Shown: positions 18,442 to 27,948, counted from the stretch's first letter. The stretch: DNA of 64,000 bases from an uncultured Fibrobacter sp. (GCA_934700345.1 CAKUXP010000013.1:1-64000); one strand, 5' to 3'. The notes: a model not told the origin generated them from the sequence alone. Numbers and translations are program-made.

Positions 18442-19595
18442 TGAAGCATTGGATTGTACTTTTGTTTTCAGGATGCCTTATCGCTTGTTCTTCAAACGGA
18501 GAGCTCTCGCAGAAAAACGAGAATTCTGTCTGGAGTTCGGCGGGACTTGCCGTAGATTATGCCGATGCCGAAAATCTTGGCACGGGTATCGAGACCGTTA
18601 TAAGCGTAGGCGAGTATCTTTTTGCGCGCAATGATCGGCAAATCGATGGCAAACGCCGTTACCAGCTTTTCCAGGGTAAGGTCGGCAGCCTTTTCTGGAA
18701 GGAACTGGAACTTCCCGGTGGTGATGTACCAAATGTTCTTTTTGCCGATTCGGGATGCCTTTACGTGGGGACTTTCTTCAGTCCTGGCGGAGCGAGGCTT
18801 TGGATATTCGATCCGGAAAAGGAGATTTGGCAGCGTGAAGAACTTCCTGTTGTAGATAGAAAGTATTCCATTTCGGATCCCGCTTACGGAATAGACGGCA
18901 TAGCCAAGTTTCGCGGACGCCTAGTACTCTCGTTTTCTCACGGGATGCCTGGAGAAAAAAATCCCATCTATTTTGAATCGGATGACGGAACGTGGAAGAA
19001 CTGGAACCGGGGATTTCCGCTCGAGGAATCCTTCATTCGTGCCGAGGAATGGAACGGTTCCCTGTTCGCTATGACCTATGGCAACGGAGTCTATCGTTTT
19101 GATCTTTCGGATACGGCGTGGCATGCTGTTCCCGCTCCGACGGTCGCTTGCGAAAATGGCGATTGGAACGATTCGTCGATGCTCGCCCGGGATGCGGTAA
19201 TTGAAGATAACGGCTTGCTTGTGGGCTATGCGAATCTGGAAGGCGTCTTTTCGCTTTCTTCGCAGGGAATCTGGCGTCAGAAGATGGAGTGTTTCCTGCT
19301 TGACAGGGAAAGCGATGTCTCTTTGATTTCTAGAACTCCAGCATCCGTTTATCGCTTTGTTCCGTTTCGGGGACATTATGTGGCCTTAGGCGAAGGTTCC
19401 GCCGTCTATTCTCCCGGAAAAAATCGCTGGAACGATCTGCCTCCAATTTCCGGGGTGACGGAAATTCTAGATGGAACGATTGTAAAGGACACTCTTTACG
19501 TTGCGGCTTTCCAGAAAGGCGTGATGAAACTCGCCACGTCTTTCCTGGATTCAATCATTTACACAAACACAATCCTTTCAGAGGTGACAAAATGA
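18441..19595 (+). CDS. beta-propeller-like outer-membrane lipoprotein, function unknown
   Basis: The 384-residue protein starts with a lipoprotein signal: MKHWIVLLFSGCLIACSS has a lipobox cysteine at residue 16. The mature part is a series of beta-rich repeats of the form seen in two-component-regulator-type propellers (RLWIFDPEKEIWQREELP, GVYRFDLSDTAWHAVP). No catalytic motif is visible. It is sandwiched with 1-base and 4-base overlaps between a lipase-like gene and a PDZ gene, so the three products probably act together at the cell envelope. Propellers often mediate binding; no specific ligand can be named. An in-frame extension upstream to 18315 overlaps the lipase and is not used. Confidence 0.75.
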   Translation: MKHWIVLLFSGCLIACSSNGELSQKNENSVWSSAGLAVDYADAENLGTGIETVISVGEYLFARNDRQIDGKRRYQLFQGKVGSLFWKELELPGGDVPNVLFADSGCLYVGTFFSPGGARLWIFDPEKEIWQREELPVVDRKYSISDPAYGIDGIAKFRGRLVLSFSHGMPGEKNPIYFESDDGTWKNWNRGFPLEESFIRAEEWNGSLFAMTYGNGVYRFDLSDTAWHAVPAPTVACENGDWNDSSMLARDAVIEDNGLLVGYANLEGVFSLSSQGIWRQKMECFLLDRESDVSLISRTPASVYRFVPFRGHYVALGEGSAVYSPGKNRWNDLPPISGVTEILDGTIVKDTLYVAAFQKGVMKLATSFLDSIIYTNTILSEVTK

Positions 19596-20320
19596 AAAAA
19601 TCATGGATATTAGGAATGCTTGTCGCGTTTCATACCGCCATGGCGAGCGAATCGTTTGGCGGGTTGGGGCTTGCAATCTATCCGTCGGAAAGCGGAGCCG
19701 AGGTCGCTTGCGTGGTACAGGGCGCGCCGGCACACTTGGCGGGAATCGAAAATGGCGACTTTCTAGTTGCGGCGAACGGCGTTTCGCTGGCGGGAAAGCC
19801 ATTGGAATTCGATACGGAAGTCTTGAGAGGCAATCCAGAAGAACCTGTGGAATTGACCGTCTTGCGAAATTCAGATACATTGCGCGTATTGGTTCGCCGC
19901 GAAGCGATCGTTGCCAATACCCCTGCCGACGGGGAACTTTCCGGAATGGCGTTCAATGTGTTGGCGGATGAGTCGTTGCGGTTTCTGGATGCAGTCGAGC
20001 TTCCTGGCCTGCGAGCGGATGTGTATGCGAAGGTTTCCGAAAAATCCGCATCGGTAACGAATTCCCGCAAAGACTCGAAAAAGATTCATCCCCTGCCGGC
20101 ATTTGATCGAAGCCTTATCCGGTTTGAACTGGAATCCTCCGGTCATGCGACTGTGGATGTTTTTTCGGCTCACGGTCAAAAAGTCGAATCGCTCGAGGTG
20201 GAAGGTCTTGTCGGTATGAATCAGCTTGACTGGAATGGTGCCGGGCTTTCATCGGGAAGTTACTTTGTTCAAATTTTCCAGAATGGAAAAACACTCTACT
20301 ACAAGGGGGAACTTCGCTAA
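19592..20320 (+). CDS. secreted PDZ-domain protein with FlgD/type IX-like C-terminal domain
   Basis: The 242-residue protein has a short signal peptide (cleavage near ASE, residue 20). A PDZ domain covers about residues 23-110 (FGGLGLAIYPSE, HLAGIENGDFLVAANG). A linker leads to a C-terminal beta module (ATVDVFSAHGQKV, LSSGSYFVQIF) like those that close many secreted proteins in this window. No protease domain is attached, so it is likely a binding or scaffold protein. The ATG overlaps the preceding lipoprotein gene by four bases, making it the third member of a coupled operon. A terminator lies 24 bases downstream. Confidence 0.8.
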   Translation: MKKSWILGMLVAFHTAMASESFGGLGLAIYPSESGAEVACVVQGAPAHLAGIENGDFLVAANGVSLAGKPLEFDTEVLRGNPEEPVELTVLRNSDTLRVLVRREAIVANTPADGELSGMAFNVLADESLRFLDAVELPGLRADVYAKVSEKSASVTNSRKDSKKIHPLPAFDRSLIRFELESSGHATVDVFSAHGQKVESLEVEGLVGMNQLDWNGAGLSSGSYFVQIFQNGKTLYYKGELR

Positions 20321-20344
20321 GGGAAGACTGGAATAAAATCAAGA

Positions 20345-20370
20345 AGGAGCCGCCGATGCGACTCCTTTTT
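20345..20370. terminator. terminator between the PDZ gene and glgA
   Basis: An imperfect 9-base-pair stem (AGGAGCCGC with GCGACTCCT, one mismatch) is followed by TTTTT on the plus strand, just short of the convergent glgA stop codon. It may serve both strands. Confidence 0.65.
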
Positions 20371-20372
20371 CA

Positions 20373-21608
20373 TTACTTTTTCCTGGCGCCTTCGGCTTTG
20401 TACCTGGCGATGACGGATTCGTAGAAGTTAAATGTCTGTTTTGCGATGCTTTTCCAACTGAATACGTCGATGGCCCGCTTTCGGCTGGCTTCTCCAAATT
20501 TTTTTGACAGATCCGGATTGTCGATAAGCGCGTTCAGGTTGTCGGCAAGGGCCTGCTGGAAGGATTCTGGATTCTTGGGGGAAAAATTCGACGAAGATTT
20601 GGATTCTAGCGGAACGAGGAATCCGGTCTGGCCCTGGACAATGATTTCCGGGATTCCGCCGACGGCACTTCCGACGACTGGTGTTCCGCAACTCATCGCT
20701 TCGAGGTTGATGATTCCGAAAGGTTCGTAGAGCGACGGAGTGACAAAAGCGGTTGCGTATGTGTAGAGGACGCGGAGTTCCTTGTGCGGCATCATTTCCT
20801 GGATCCAGAAAATCCCGTCGCGGCTTTTTTGCAGGCTTTGAATCCTGGATTCGCATTCTGCGGCGAGTTCCGGTGTGTCCGGGGCACCGGCGCAAAGAAC
20901 GATTTGCACGTCTTTTCGGATATGCGGAATCGCTCCGATGAGCTGGGAAATCCCTTTCTGCTTTGTGATGCGACCGACGAAGAGAACGAAAGGCTTGTCG
21001 CGATCAATGCCGTACTTGTCGAGTACTTCCGGCTCGAACGTCGGCTTGTAGAAGTCGGGATCGATACCGTTGTAGATCACCTGGATGCGGTCGGCGGGGA
21101 CATTGTAAAGTTCCATGACATCGCGCTTCATTTCGTTTGAAACGGCGATAACTCCATCGGCGGCTTCGTAAGCGGTGCGTTCAATCCAGGAACTCATTTG
21201 GTATCCGCCGTTTCCTAGCTGTTCCGCTTTCCATGGACGGTGCGGTTCGAGGGAATGGGTGGTCAGGACCAGAGGACATTCCAGAAGGCGGCTGGCGAGC
21301 ACTCCGCCAAAGTGGCTATACCAGGTATGACAATGGACGATGTCGATCTTTTCAAGGCTTCCCATCCATTGCAGGTTGATGTCGAGCGGATTCAGGATCT
21401 TGGATATCCGGGAATCGGAGGGAACGATGCCGAGCTTTGGCGAAAAGCCTAGCGCATGGAGATTCCTTTCGGTGTCGTTCTGGTGGCCGAATGCGCGCGC
21501 TTCGATTTCGCAGAACGCCTTGAGTTCGCGGGAAAGAAACTGGACATGGATTCCGGCACCGCCATAGATGTCGGGAGGAAATTCATTGGTGAGAAGGGCG
21601 ACTTTCAT
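20373..21608 (-). CDS. glgA: glycogen synthase, GT4 (actinobacterial GlgA/GlgM) type
   Basis: This 411-residue retaining glycosyltransferase has the GT-B fold. It shows the N-terminal glycogen synthase pattern (NEFPPDIYGGAGIHV), an HCHTWYSHFGG segment, the sugar-nucleotide binding FVGRITKQKG and the C-terminal E-x7-E motif in YEPFGIINLEAMSCGTPVV. It is shorter than the GT5 GlgA of E. coli (about 477 residues) and resembles the GT4-type glycogen synthases named glgA in corynebacteria. Transfer of glucose from ADP- or UDP-glucose to glycogen, or to maltose phosphate precursors, is the expected reaction. Rumen Fibrobacter store glycogen, which fits. It lies 86 bases downstream of dsbD on the same strand. 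Confidence 0.88.
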   Translation of the reverse strand: MKVALLTNEFPPDIYGGAGIHVQFLSRELKAFCEIEARAFGHQNDTERNLHALGFSPKLGIVPSDSRISKILNPLDINLQWMGSLEKIDIVHCHTWYSHFGGVLASRLLECPLVLTTHSLEPHRPWKAEQLGNGGYQMSSWIERTAYEAADGVIAVSNEMKRDVMELYNVPADRIQVIYNGIDPDFYKPTFEPEVLDKYGIDRDKPFVLFVGRITKQKGISQLIGAIPHIRKDVQIVLCAGAPDTPELAAECESRIQSLQKSRDGIFWIQEMMPHKELRVLYTYATAFVTPSLYEPFGIINLEAMSCGTPVVGSAVGGIPEIIVQGQTGFLVPLESKSSSNFSPKNPESFQQALADNLNALIDNPDLSKKFGEASRKRAIDVFSWKSIAKQTFNFYESVIARYKAEGARKK

Positions 21609-21694
21609 ATCGGTAAATCTATCTTAATTCTTTTTAAAAAGAAAGATTCCGTTGAAATTGTGGGTATATATCCGAATTCAAGGCGCCTTGCCGC

Positions 21695-23512
21695 TTAATG
21701 GTGTTCGGAAAGCGCCTTGGCGATGGATTCCTTTGTTAAGATTTCGGGAAGGGTTTCCCATTTCCCGGATTCGGGATGATAGACCGCATAGGCGGGGACG
21801 CCGCTTTTGCCGAGAGTTCGGAGAAGGCGGGTGATTTCCGGGCTTTCGAGTGTGTAATCCGCCTTGACGAGGATTGCCTTTGCCCGGGACAGGATTTCGC
21901 GGACATCGTCCTTGGAGAGAACGACCGCTTCGTTGGTCTTGCAGGTGAGGCACCAGTCTGCAGTCACATCAACAAAAATCGGACGATTCTCGCTAGAAAG
22001 CGCTTGAAAGGTTTCTTCCGAATACAGATACCAGCCGTTTTCATCGACGGTCTTTTCTGCCGCAAGTCGGGCCTTTTCGTTTAGGACAAGGTGAATCGCC
22101 GGTTTTCCGCCCAAAAACCACGCGACGAGAAAAATGAGCGCGATGACAAGGATCGAAATAGGTTCCCGTGCGAAAGGCTTGTCCGGTCGGGCGAACTTTC
22201 CGACGGCAACCGAGAGAAAAACAGCAAGGATTGCGAAACCGCAGACGATCAACGCTCCCAAGGCCCCTGCCATACGGAAGGAAATCCAGATGAGCCATCC
22301 GGCGGTTCCGAGTAGGAAAAGCCCGAGAAGCTTCTGTACCTTGGCCATCCAGGCTCCCGGTTTTGGAAGGACTTTCCGTACGGACGGAAAAATCGCGACG
22401 AGAATGTAGGGAAACGCCAGTCCCAGTGCGGCGAATGTAAAGAAGAGGAATAGAATCGCCGCCGGCTGTGTAAAGGCGAATCCCATTGCGGTTCCGAGAA
22501 AAGGTGCGGAACACGGAGTGCTCAAGAGAACCATCAGAATGCCGCTCGCAAAAGCTCCGCCGAGGCCTTCCTTGCGTGTCGCTGCGTCCATCCTGGTAAG
22601 GGTTGATCCCGGGAGGAAAATTTCAAACGCCCCGAATAGGTTCATGGCGAAAGCCGAAATCAGGATAACCATAAAGACGATGAAACCCGGATTCTGAAAT
22701 TGGAATCCCCAGCCGACGAGACCGTTTCCGGCCTGGATCAGGATGACGATTGCCGCAAGAATCCAAAAGGAAACCAGGATTCCGAACACGAGCATCCCGG
22801 TCAGTTTCCAGAGTCGCGCCCGCGTCTCCCCGGCGTTTCTTGTCAGGTTGAAGAGCTTTAAAAAGAGAACCGGCAGGACGCAGGGCATCAGATTGAGAAT
22901 CAGTCCACCCAAAAATGCAAATCCAAGCAAGAGAATCAACGGCTCACCGGAGTTTTTTTTTAAAGGCTCTTTCTGGAAAGGCTCTTCCTTGCTTTGCTCG
23001 AGCGCTTTTAGCTGCATGGATGCGTGTACGGTCTGCGGAGCGAGACATATCTGGCTGCATGCCTGGTAGGAAAAGTCGACGTTTGTCGTGCTGGTGTCGT
23101 AATCGCTGGCGAGGCTTTTTATCGGAATCCGAATCAGGAATGTTCCCTTGAAAACCAGGTTCTCAAGATCCAGCGCTTCGCTGTATTCCTTGATAGGCGT
23201 GGGCCAGTCCGGTTCGTCGAACTCGATTCCTCGGGCCTTGATATTGAGAGTCGAAGGCTTTAAAAATTTGTCGGCTGCGATGTTTGCATTGACATGCCAG
23301 CCTTCGGGAATGGAAACCTGGACGTTTACCATTGTCCCCGGGACGGTTTTTTCCGGCGGATAGGAAATTTCGATATGCGGTGGCGCCATATTGTTGAGCG
23401 ACACGAAACCGAAATCGTCGGCCATCGCGAAGCTGCAGAAAAGCAAAATGAAAAAAACGAACGATTTTTGAAACCGAACGGTTGCCAAATTTGCCATTGG
23501 TTGGGTTTTCAA
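21695..23512 (-). CDS. dsbD: thiol:disulfide interchange protein DsbD
   Basis: The 605-residue protein passes reducing power from the cytoplasm to the periplasm. After a signal sequence, an N-terminal DsbD-alpha-like domain (to about 190) precedes an eight-helix membrane core. The core has redox cysteines in LMPCVLPVLFLK and STPCSAPFLG. A C-terminal thioredoxin domain carries WCLTC (Cys521 and Cys524). The best start is TTG at 23512: AAGGAG stands seven bases upstream, whereas the in-frame ATG at 23497 is more than 20 bases away. The gene is divergent from the sigma factor gene. Reduced periplasmic thiols would matter for the cysteine-containing secreted enzymes here (inference). Confidence 0.93.
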   Translation of the reverse strand: MKTQPMANLATVRFQKSFVFFILLFCSFAMADDFGFVSLNNMAPPHIEISYPPEKTVPGTMVNVQVSIPEGWHVNANIAADKFLKPSTLNIKARGIEFDEPDWPTPIKEYSEALDLENLVFKGTFLIRIPIKSLASDYDTSTTNVDFSYQACSQICLAPQTVHASMQLKALEQSKEEPFQKEPLKKNSGEPLILLLGFAFLGGLILNLMPCVLPVLFLKLFNLTRNAGETRARLWKLTGMLVFGILVSFWILAAIVILIQAGNGLVGWGFQFQNPGFIVFMVILISAFAMNLFGAFEIFLPGSTLTRMDAATRKEGLGGAFASGILMVLLSTPCSAPFLGTAMGFAFTQPAAILFLFFTFAALGLAFPYILVAIFPSVRKVLPKPGAWMAKVQKLLGLFLLGTAGWLIWISFRMAGALGALIVCGFAILAVFLSVAVGKFARPDKPFAREPISILVIALIFLVAWFLGGKPAIHLVLNEKARLAAEKTVDENGWYLYSEETFQALSSENRPIFVDVTADWCLTCKTNEAVVLSKDDVREILSRAKAILVKADYTLESPEITRLLRTLGKSGVPAYAVYHPESGKWETLPEILTKESIAKALSEHH

Positions 23513-23586
23513 ACCGGGACTCCTTTTTGATTCCTATTTTTACGGATGTCGCTTTTTGTCCGCTCCCGAATTTGGTCAGGAGTCAT

Positions 23587-24108
23587 ATGGCCTCTATTCA
23601 AGGGCCTGTTCGAAATCAAGATATATTGAACTTTTGGAATCGGCATCGGTTTCAAATTTACAAATTGTGCCTGCATAAAATGCGAGGAACGGGCTCAATC
23701 CAGGATTTGATGCAAAATGTTTACATTCGACTGCATACGCATTTCGACGAGGTCCGTTCCTTGAAAAATCCTGTCGGCTGGCTTATCCGTGTGGCGGAAA
23801 ACATCTGCTACGACGAGTTCCGTCGCCTGTATCGTACGCAAAATGTTTGCGAAAGGCTTTTCCGCTATGACGTGCGTCGCAATGAACAGAATCGAAGGGA
23901 ACTAGAAAATGAGCGACAGGTAAATTCCTGTCTGGACATCCTGTCTCCGAACCTGGGAACGCTTGTTGAATTGCACTATTTAAAGGGATTTTCCATCAAC
24001 GAACTTTCCGAAATTTCAGGGACTTGTCGTTCGGCAGTCGCCAAGAAACTGGTTCTTTCCGTAGGAAAAATGCGTAAAAAAGTCCTGGAACAGGTGAAGG
24101 CTTCCTGA
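23587..24108 (+). CDS. ECF-type RNA polymerase sigma factor
   Basis: The 173-residue protein has the two domains of an extracytoplasmic-function sigma factor. Sigma2 covers about residues 15-85, with DLMQNVYIRLHTHF and VGWLIRVAENICYDEFRR. Sigma4 covers about 115-165 as a helix-turn-helix (LVELHYLKGFSINELSEISG, then SAVAKKL). AGGAG lies four bases before the ATG; an in-frame extension to 23482 would overlap dsbD and is rejected. No anti-sigma factor gene adjoins it. The next gene, 19 bases on, encodes an exported propeller protein that may be in the same transcript or be a target. Confidence 0.9.
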   Translation: MASIQGPVRNQDILNFWNRHRFQIYKLCLHKMRGTGSIQDLMQNVYIRLHTHFDEVRSLKNPVGWLIRVAENICYDEFRRLYRTQNVCERLFRYDVRRNEQNRRELENERQVNSCLDILSPNLGTLVELHYLKGFSINELSEISGTCRSAVAKKLVLSVGKMRKKVLEQVKAS

Positions 24109-24127
24109 ATTTTGGTAATATTAAAGG

Positions 24128-26326
24128 GTGAAGTCTTGGCTCCGCTCTTTACTTGTCCTATGCGTGTCGTGCGCTTTTGCCGCGGACACATGGAAAAACT
24201 TTGCCCAGTCCGGTTCCTTTTACTCATCGACGCTTGTGGGCGAGATGCTCGTGTTGGGGTCGAACGGAGGCGTCCGATTCATTTCGCCGGACGGTTCGTC
24301 GGATTTCCTGGCTTCGGCAAACGGCTTGGAGGCTTCGGACATTCGGGGCGTCGTAAGTACCGATTCCGGGGAGCTGCTCGCCGTTTCTTCCCAGGGGATT
24401 ATTTCAAGGTATCTCGGCAATAGGCGCTTTTCCGTTCTGAACCGTTCCTTCGTCTCGACTTCGTCGGAATTGCAGCCGGGCCTTGTGGAAATTTCGGATT
24501 CCGTTCTCGTTCTAGGCTTTCGGGATAAAATCGCATTTTTTGATATTTCCCGCAAAAAGTCGCTGGTGAGTCTTTCGCGAATCGGGAATGTCTCCCTAAA
24601 ATCGACTTCGCCTTCTGCGTTGCTTGTCCATGGCGACTCGCTTTTTGTCGCTCTCGGTGTGGACGTCTATGTCCGGCAGATGCCGTGGAGCGACCTGTCC
24701 GAAGACGTCTTGCTCGCGGATCCCGCATCGTGGAACTTTGTTGGAAGTTTTCACGGCAAGGATTCTTCGGAAACGGCCATCACCAGGCTTTCGTTTTCTG
24801 GCGGAACGCTGCGGGCGGAGTTTGACGAATCGCTTTCCGTTCTCGTTGCCTGCGGCGATACGCTTTCCAAAAAAAAGTTTCCCGCCTTGTGGAAAGGGGA
24901 CAGTTCTCTTGTGCGAAGGATTCTTTCCGGCGATGGCTTTTCCTATCTGGTCGGAAAAAGTTCGGCATGGTACTATAACGGAGAGCTGACGGAAGTCCCT
25001 GCCTGGACCGGATTTTCCCTGAAAAATCCCTATACGGTTGTTCCTTTTGTGGGGGGCGATGGCGGAGTGACCGTCTATTCGGCGGACGGCGATTTCGGTT
25101 GGAGCGACGGGGAAGTCTTTTCCTATGGGCCTTCGCAGGGCGATCTGCCTTATTACGGTGGCGCGGAGCCCCATACCCGCTTGCTGAAGAATCTGGGAAC
25201 CCTTTCGGACGGCGCGACTCTTGTGGGCATCTGGGGATTTGGCTGGCGAATCTATGCGGGAAACGGCGGTGAATTCTTACAGAGCGTCGGTCTGGAAAAT
25301 TCCAACTGCGCCGAGCGTTACCTCACAGATTACATCGTGCCGACAGGCGTAGCCGTCTCCCCGGACAGCCTCGGCTGGCTGGTGAGCTTCTGGGGAAACT
25401 CCGGATATGGAATTGCCTACATCGATAAATCGGGCGAGATCAGCTGCGCAAACAGCGTCGGAAGCGGAAAGTTCTCGGGACCGCTCAAGACGGCCTTGTC
25501 GGAAGACGGTTCGGAATGGCTTCTCTATTCCGGAGCGGGAAAAACCGAGGGAACGGATGGCGTCGGGGCCTTGGATATCTTTCGCATCCGGCCCATTTCG
25601 GAAACGGGAGGGGAACTTGTCATCCAGAACCGGGAGACCGTTCCGACGCCGGACAATTACGCTATCCTCGACATGGATTTTGACAAGTCCGGTCGTCTCT
25701 GGGCCATCACCAATTCTACGTTTGCCTATTTCGAAAGCGGGATGGATTCCGTCCAGGCTCCCCACAGGATTTCTTCGTATGAGCAGGCTAATCTCTCATC
25801 GCTTTCAATCGACCCGAATGGCCGTCTCTGGATAGGAACGCTTGGCAGTGGTGCCTACATGGTGAAAAGGAACGGAAATTCTCCCGATACGATGTCCGCG
25901 ACAAGGTTTGTCATGCGGAACGGCCTTCTGAACGATATCGTCTATGATGTTCAGGTTGATGGGAAAAAAGGACAGGTCTGGTTTGTCCACAAAAATGGCG
26001 CATCCCGCTATGCGCGAACCGATTTGCGCGAAACTTCTTCATTTATGGCATCGGACGGTCCCGAAATCAAGGTCTATCCGAATCCGGTCCGCTTTGATCT
26101 CGGACAGTTCCTGTCATTTGAAAACGTCTCGGAAGCGGCCAGTGTTTCCGTTTACAATTCCGGAGCGCATCTGGTCCGGGCTTTTCACGGTAACGAACTC
26201 GATGGCGGACGCATCGTCTGGGATGGTCGCGACAGGCGAGGCGTTTTAATCGCTCCGGGAGTCTATCATTACATCATCCAGAAAGGTTCCCGAAAGAAAC
26301 AGGGAAAAATTCTGGTCATCCATTAG
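24128..26326 (+). CDS. secreted beta-propeller protein with FlgD-like C-terminal domain
   Basis: The 732-residue protein starts at GTG and has a signal peptide ending at AFAAD (about 19). Most of it consists of propeller-type repeats resembling the periplasmic sensor repeats of hybrid two-component regulators (GGVRFISPDG, GRLWIGTLGSGAYMV, GQVWFVHKNGASRY). The last 85 residues form a FlgD/type IX-like module: IKVYPNPVRF, SVSVYNSGAHLV, WDGRDRRGVLIAPGVYHYII. This PxNPV-beta arrangement is typical of exported proteins in Bacteroidetes and Fibrobacteres. No membrane anchor or kinase is present. It follows an ECF sigma gene by 19 bases and precedes a lipoprotein gene by 6. Function unknown; a role in surface sensing or secretion is possible. 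Confidence 0.8.
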   Translation: MKSWLRSLLVLCVSCAFAADTWKNFAQSGSFYSSTLVGEMLVLGSNGGVRFISPDGSSDFLASANGLEASDIRGVVSTDSGELLAVSSQGIISRYLGNRRFSVLNRSFVSTSSELQPGLVEISDSVLVLGFRDKIAFFDISRKKSLVSLSRIGNVSLKSTSPSALLVHGDSLFVALGVDVYVRQMPWSDLSEDVLLADPASWNFVGSFHGKDSSETAITRLSFSGGTLRAEFDESLSVLVACGDTLSKKKFPALWKGDSSLVRRILSGDGFSYLVGKSSAWYYNGELTEVPAWTGFSLKNPYTVVPFVGGDGGVTVYSADGDFGWSDGEVFSYGPSQGDLPYYGGAEPHTRLLKNLGTLSDGATLVGIWGFGWRIYAGNGGEFLQSVGLENSNCAERYLTDYIVPTGVAVSPDSLGWLVSFWGNSGYGIAYIDKSGEISCANSVGSGKFSGPLKTALSEDGSEWLLYSGAGKTEGTDGVGALDIFRIRPISETGGELVIQNRETVPTPDNYAILDMDFDKSGRLWAITNSTFAYFESGMDSVQAPHRISSYEQANLSSLSIDPNGRLWIGTLGSGAYMVKRNGNSPDTMSATRFVMRNGLLNDIVYDVQVDGKKGQVWFVHKNGASRYARTDLRETSSFMASDGPEIKVYPNPVRFDLGQFLSFENVSEAASVSVYNSGAHLVRAFHGNELDGGRIVWDGRDRRGVLIAPGVYHYIIQKGSRKKQGKILVIH

Positions 26327-26332
26327 AAGCCC

Positions 26333-26662
26333 ATGCCATTACCGAAAAAGCGTTCTAGAAATTTTGACCGTCCGATAAAAGTCTTCGGGATAGTCCTGTG
26401 TGCTGTGATTCTGGTTGTCGGATGTGCGTCGCAGCGGCAGAAACCCGTATGCGCAGAAATCGAATATCGCCTGAATCATACGGCGATGTCGCCCGATCAG
26501 CGGGAATGGACCGCCAGGGAACTTTCGGAATGTCGCGCGGAGCAGGCGGAATATGAAAAGTCGGACACTCTGACGAACAAAATCAAGAAAAGCATTTACG
26601 AAATGTACGAGGAATCCAAAAAGGATTCTTCCCAGGCGGATTCTTTGCGAGCTGATCCATGA
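26333..26662 (+). CDS. small lipoprotein, unknown function
   Basis: The 109-residue protein has a basic N-terminus, one hydrophobic stretch and a lipobox VVGC with the modified cysteine near residue 31. The mature part is charged and probably helical (MSPDQREWTARELSECRAEQAEYEK). I recognise no family. It begins 6 bases after the propeller gene, and its end overlaps the CCA-transferase gene by four bases (ATGA), so it is co-translated with its neighbours. Confidence 0.65.
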   Translation: MPLPKKRSRNFDRPIKVFGIVLCAVILVVGCASQRQKPVCAEIEYRLNHTAMSPDQREWTARELSECRAEQAEYEKSDTLTNKIKKSIYEMYEESKKDSSQADSLRADP

Positions 26663-27948
26663 ATTTGGAAAAGGTCCGAAGCGAAATTCCCGGTCGCCTG
26701 ATGCGAATTGCGGAGCGTATCCGTGCCGCGGGCGGTAAATGCTATTTGGTCGGAGGATTTGTCCGCGATGCGATGATCGGACGGGATTCCCGCGACTTCG
26801 ATGTGGAAGTTTACGGCATTGGACAGGACGCTCTGCTCGAAATTCTCTCTGATTTCGGACATCCGAATCTCGTCGGCAAGGCTTTTGGCGTCGTGCACTT
26901 GGCGTCAAAAGGCCTCGACCTGGACTTTTCCTTTCCGCGGACAGAAAATAAAGTCGGGGTAGGACACCGGGGCTTTCTCGTCGAAACGCATCTGCACCTG
27001 ACGTTTGCCGAGGCGGCGCTTCGCCGCGACTTCACCGTGAACGCGATGGGGCTTTCTTTACCGGAACTCGAACTTTCGGATCCATACGACGGCAAGGGCG
27101 ATCTGGATAGACACTTGCTCCGGCATGTTTCGTCGGCGTTTGTCGAGGATTCGCTTCGCGTCTTGCGCGGGGTCCAGTTTGCGTCGCGTTTTTCCCTGAA
27201 TCTCGCTCCGAAAACCGCCGAACTTTGCCGTTCGCTTTCGCTCGCCGATCTTTCGTCGGAACGGATCTTCGAGGAATTCAAGAAGTGGCTCTTGAAGCCG
27301 GGGCATCCGAGTTTCGGACTTCGCGCATTTCTCGAAATGAACCTTTCCCGCTTTTTTCCGGAAATCCGTCCGCTAGGCGGTTCGTTCGAAAATCTGGGAC
27401 TCTTGCTGGACAATGTCTCTTGCGAACTTCCCTCTGTCGAAGATTCCGTTTCGAAGGAGGTCCTCGCCTTTACCTCGCTGCTTTCCGGGGCTACGGACGT
27501 TTCCGGAGTAAGCGGATTCCTTTCCCGGATAACGAACGAGGTGAAACTCTTAAAGCGCATCCCCGAACTTTACCGGGCGCTTCCCCTGTTTGTCGAAAAG
27601 GCTTGCGCGTTGGACTTTGACGCGGAATTCCTGCGTCGCGAATCGGTCAGGCTGGATGGACTTTTTTTGGCCTACCTTTATGTGAAATCCACGCCGCTTT
27701 TGGAAAAAAGCATCCGGAACGAGGCCGCGGAACTTCTGAAAATTTCCGCAGAAAAAATCGGGGTCTTTAACGCAGCGCCGGAGCCTCTGTTGAAAGGTGC
27801 GGACCTGCTTTTGATGGGGCTTAAGCCCGGGCCTCGTATCGGCGAAATCATCCGCGAGGAATTCGAACTCCAGCTGGAGGGAAAAATCCTTTCCCGGGAA
27901 GAAGCGCTTCTCTTTGCGCGAAAAGCTATTTCCAGCGAAACAGCTTGA
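26659..27948 (+). CDS. CCA tRNA nucleotidyltransferase / poly(A) polymerase family protein
   Basis: The 429-residue protein belongs to the class II nucleotidyltransferases. GGKCYLVGGFVRDAMIG is followed by the metal-binding DFDVEVYG. The RRDFTVNAM motif (about residue 118) precedes DPYDGKGDLDRHLLRHV and the RVLRGVQFASRF neck domain. The enzyme adds or repairs the CCA end of tRNAs. The C-terminal region lacks an obvious HD phosphohydrolase signature. Its start overlaps the small lipoprotein gene, and its last 23 bases overlap the convergent glycosyltransferase gene. Confidence 0.88.
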   Translation: MNLEKVRSEIPGRLMRIAERIRAAGGKCYLVGGFVRDAMIGRDSRDFDVEVYGIGQDALLEILSDFGHPNLVGKAFGVVHLASKGLDLDFSFPRTENKVGVGHRGFLVETHLHLTFAEAALRRDFTVNAMGLSLPELELSDPYDGKGDLDRHLLRHVSSAFVEDSLRVLRGVQFASRFSLNLAPKTAELCRSLSLADLSSERIFEEFKKWLLKPGHPSFGLRAFLEMNLSRFFPEIRPLGGSFENLGLLLDNVSCELPSVEDSVSKEVLAFTSLLSGATDVSGVSGFLSRITNEVKLLKRIPELYRALPLFVEKACALDFDAEFLRRESVRLDGLFLAYLYVKSTPLLEKSIRNEAAELLKISAEKIGVFNAAPEPLLKGADLLLMGLKPGPRIGEIIREEFELQLEGKILSREEALLFARKAISSETA

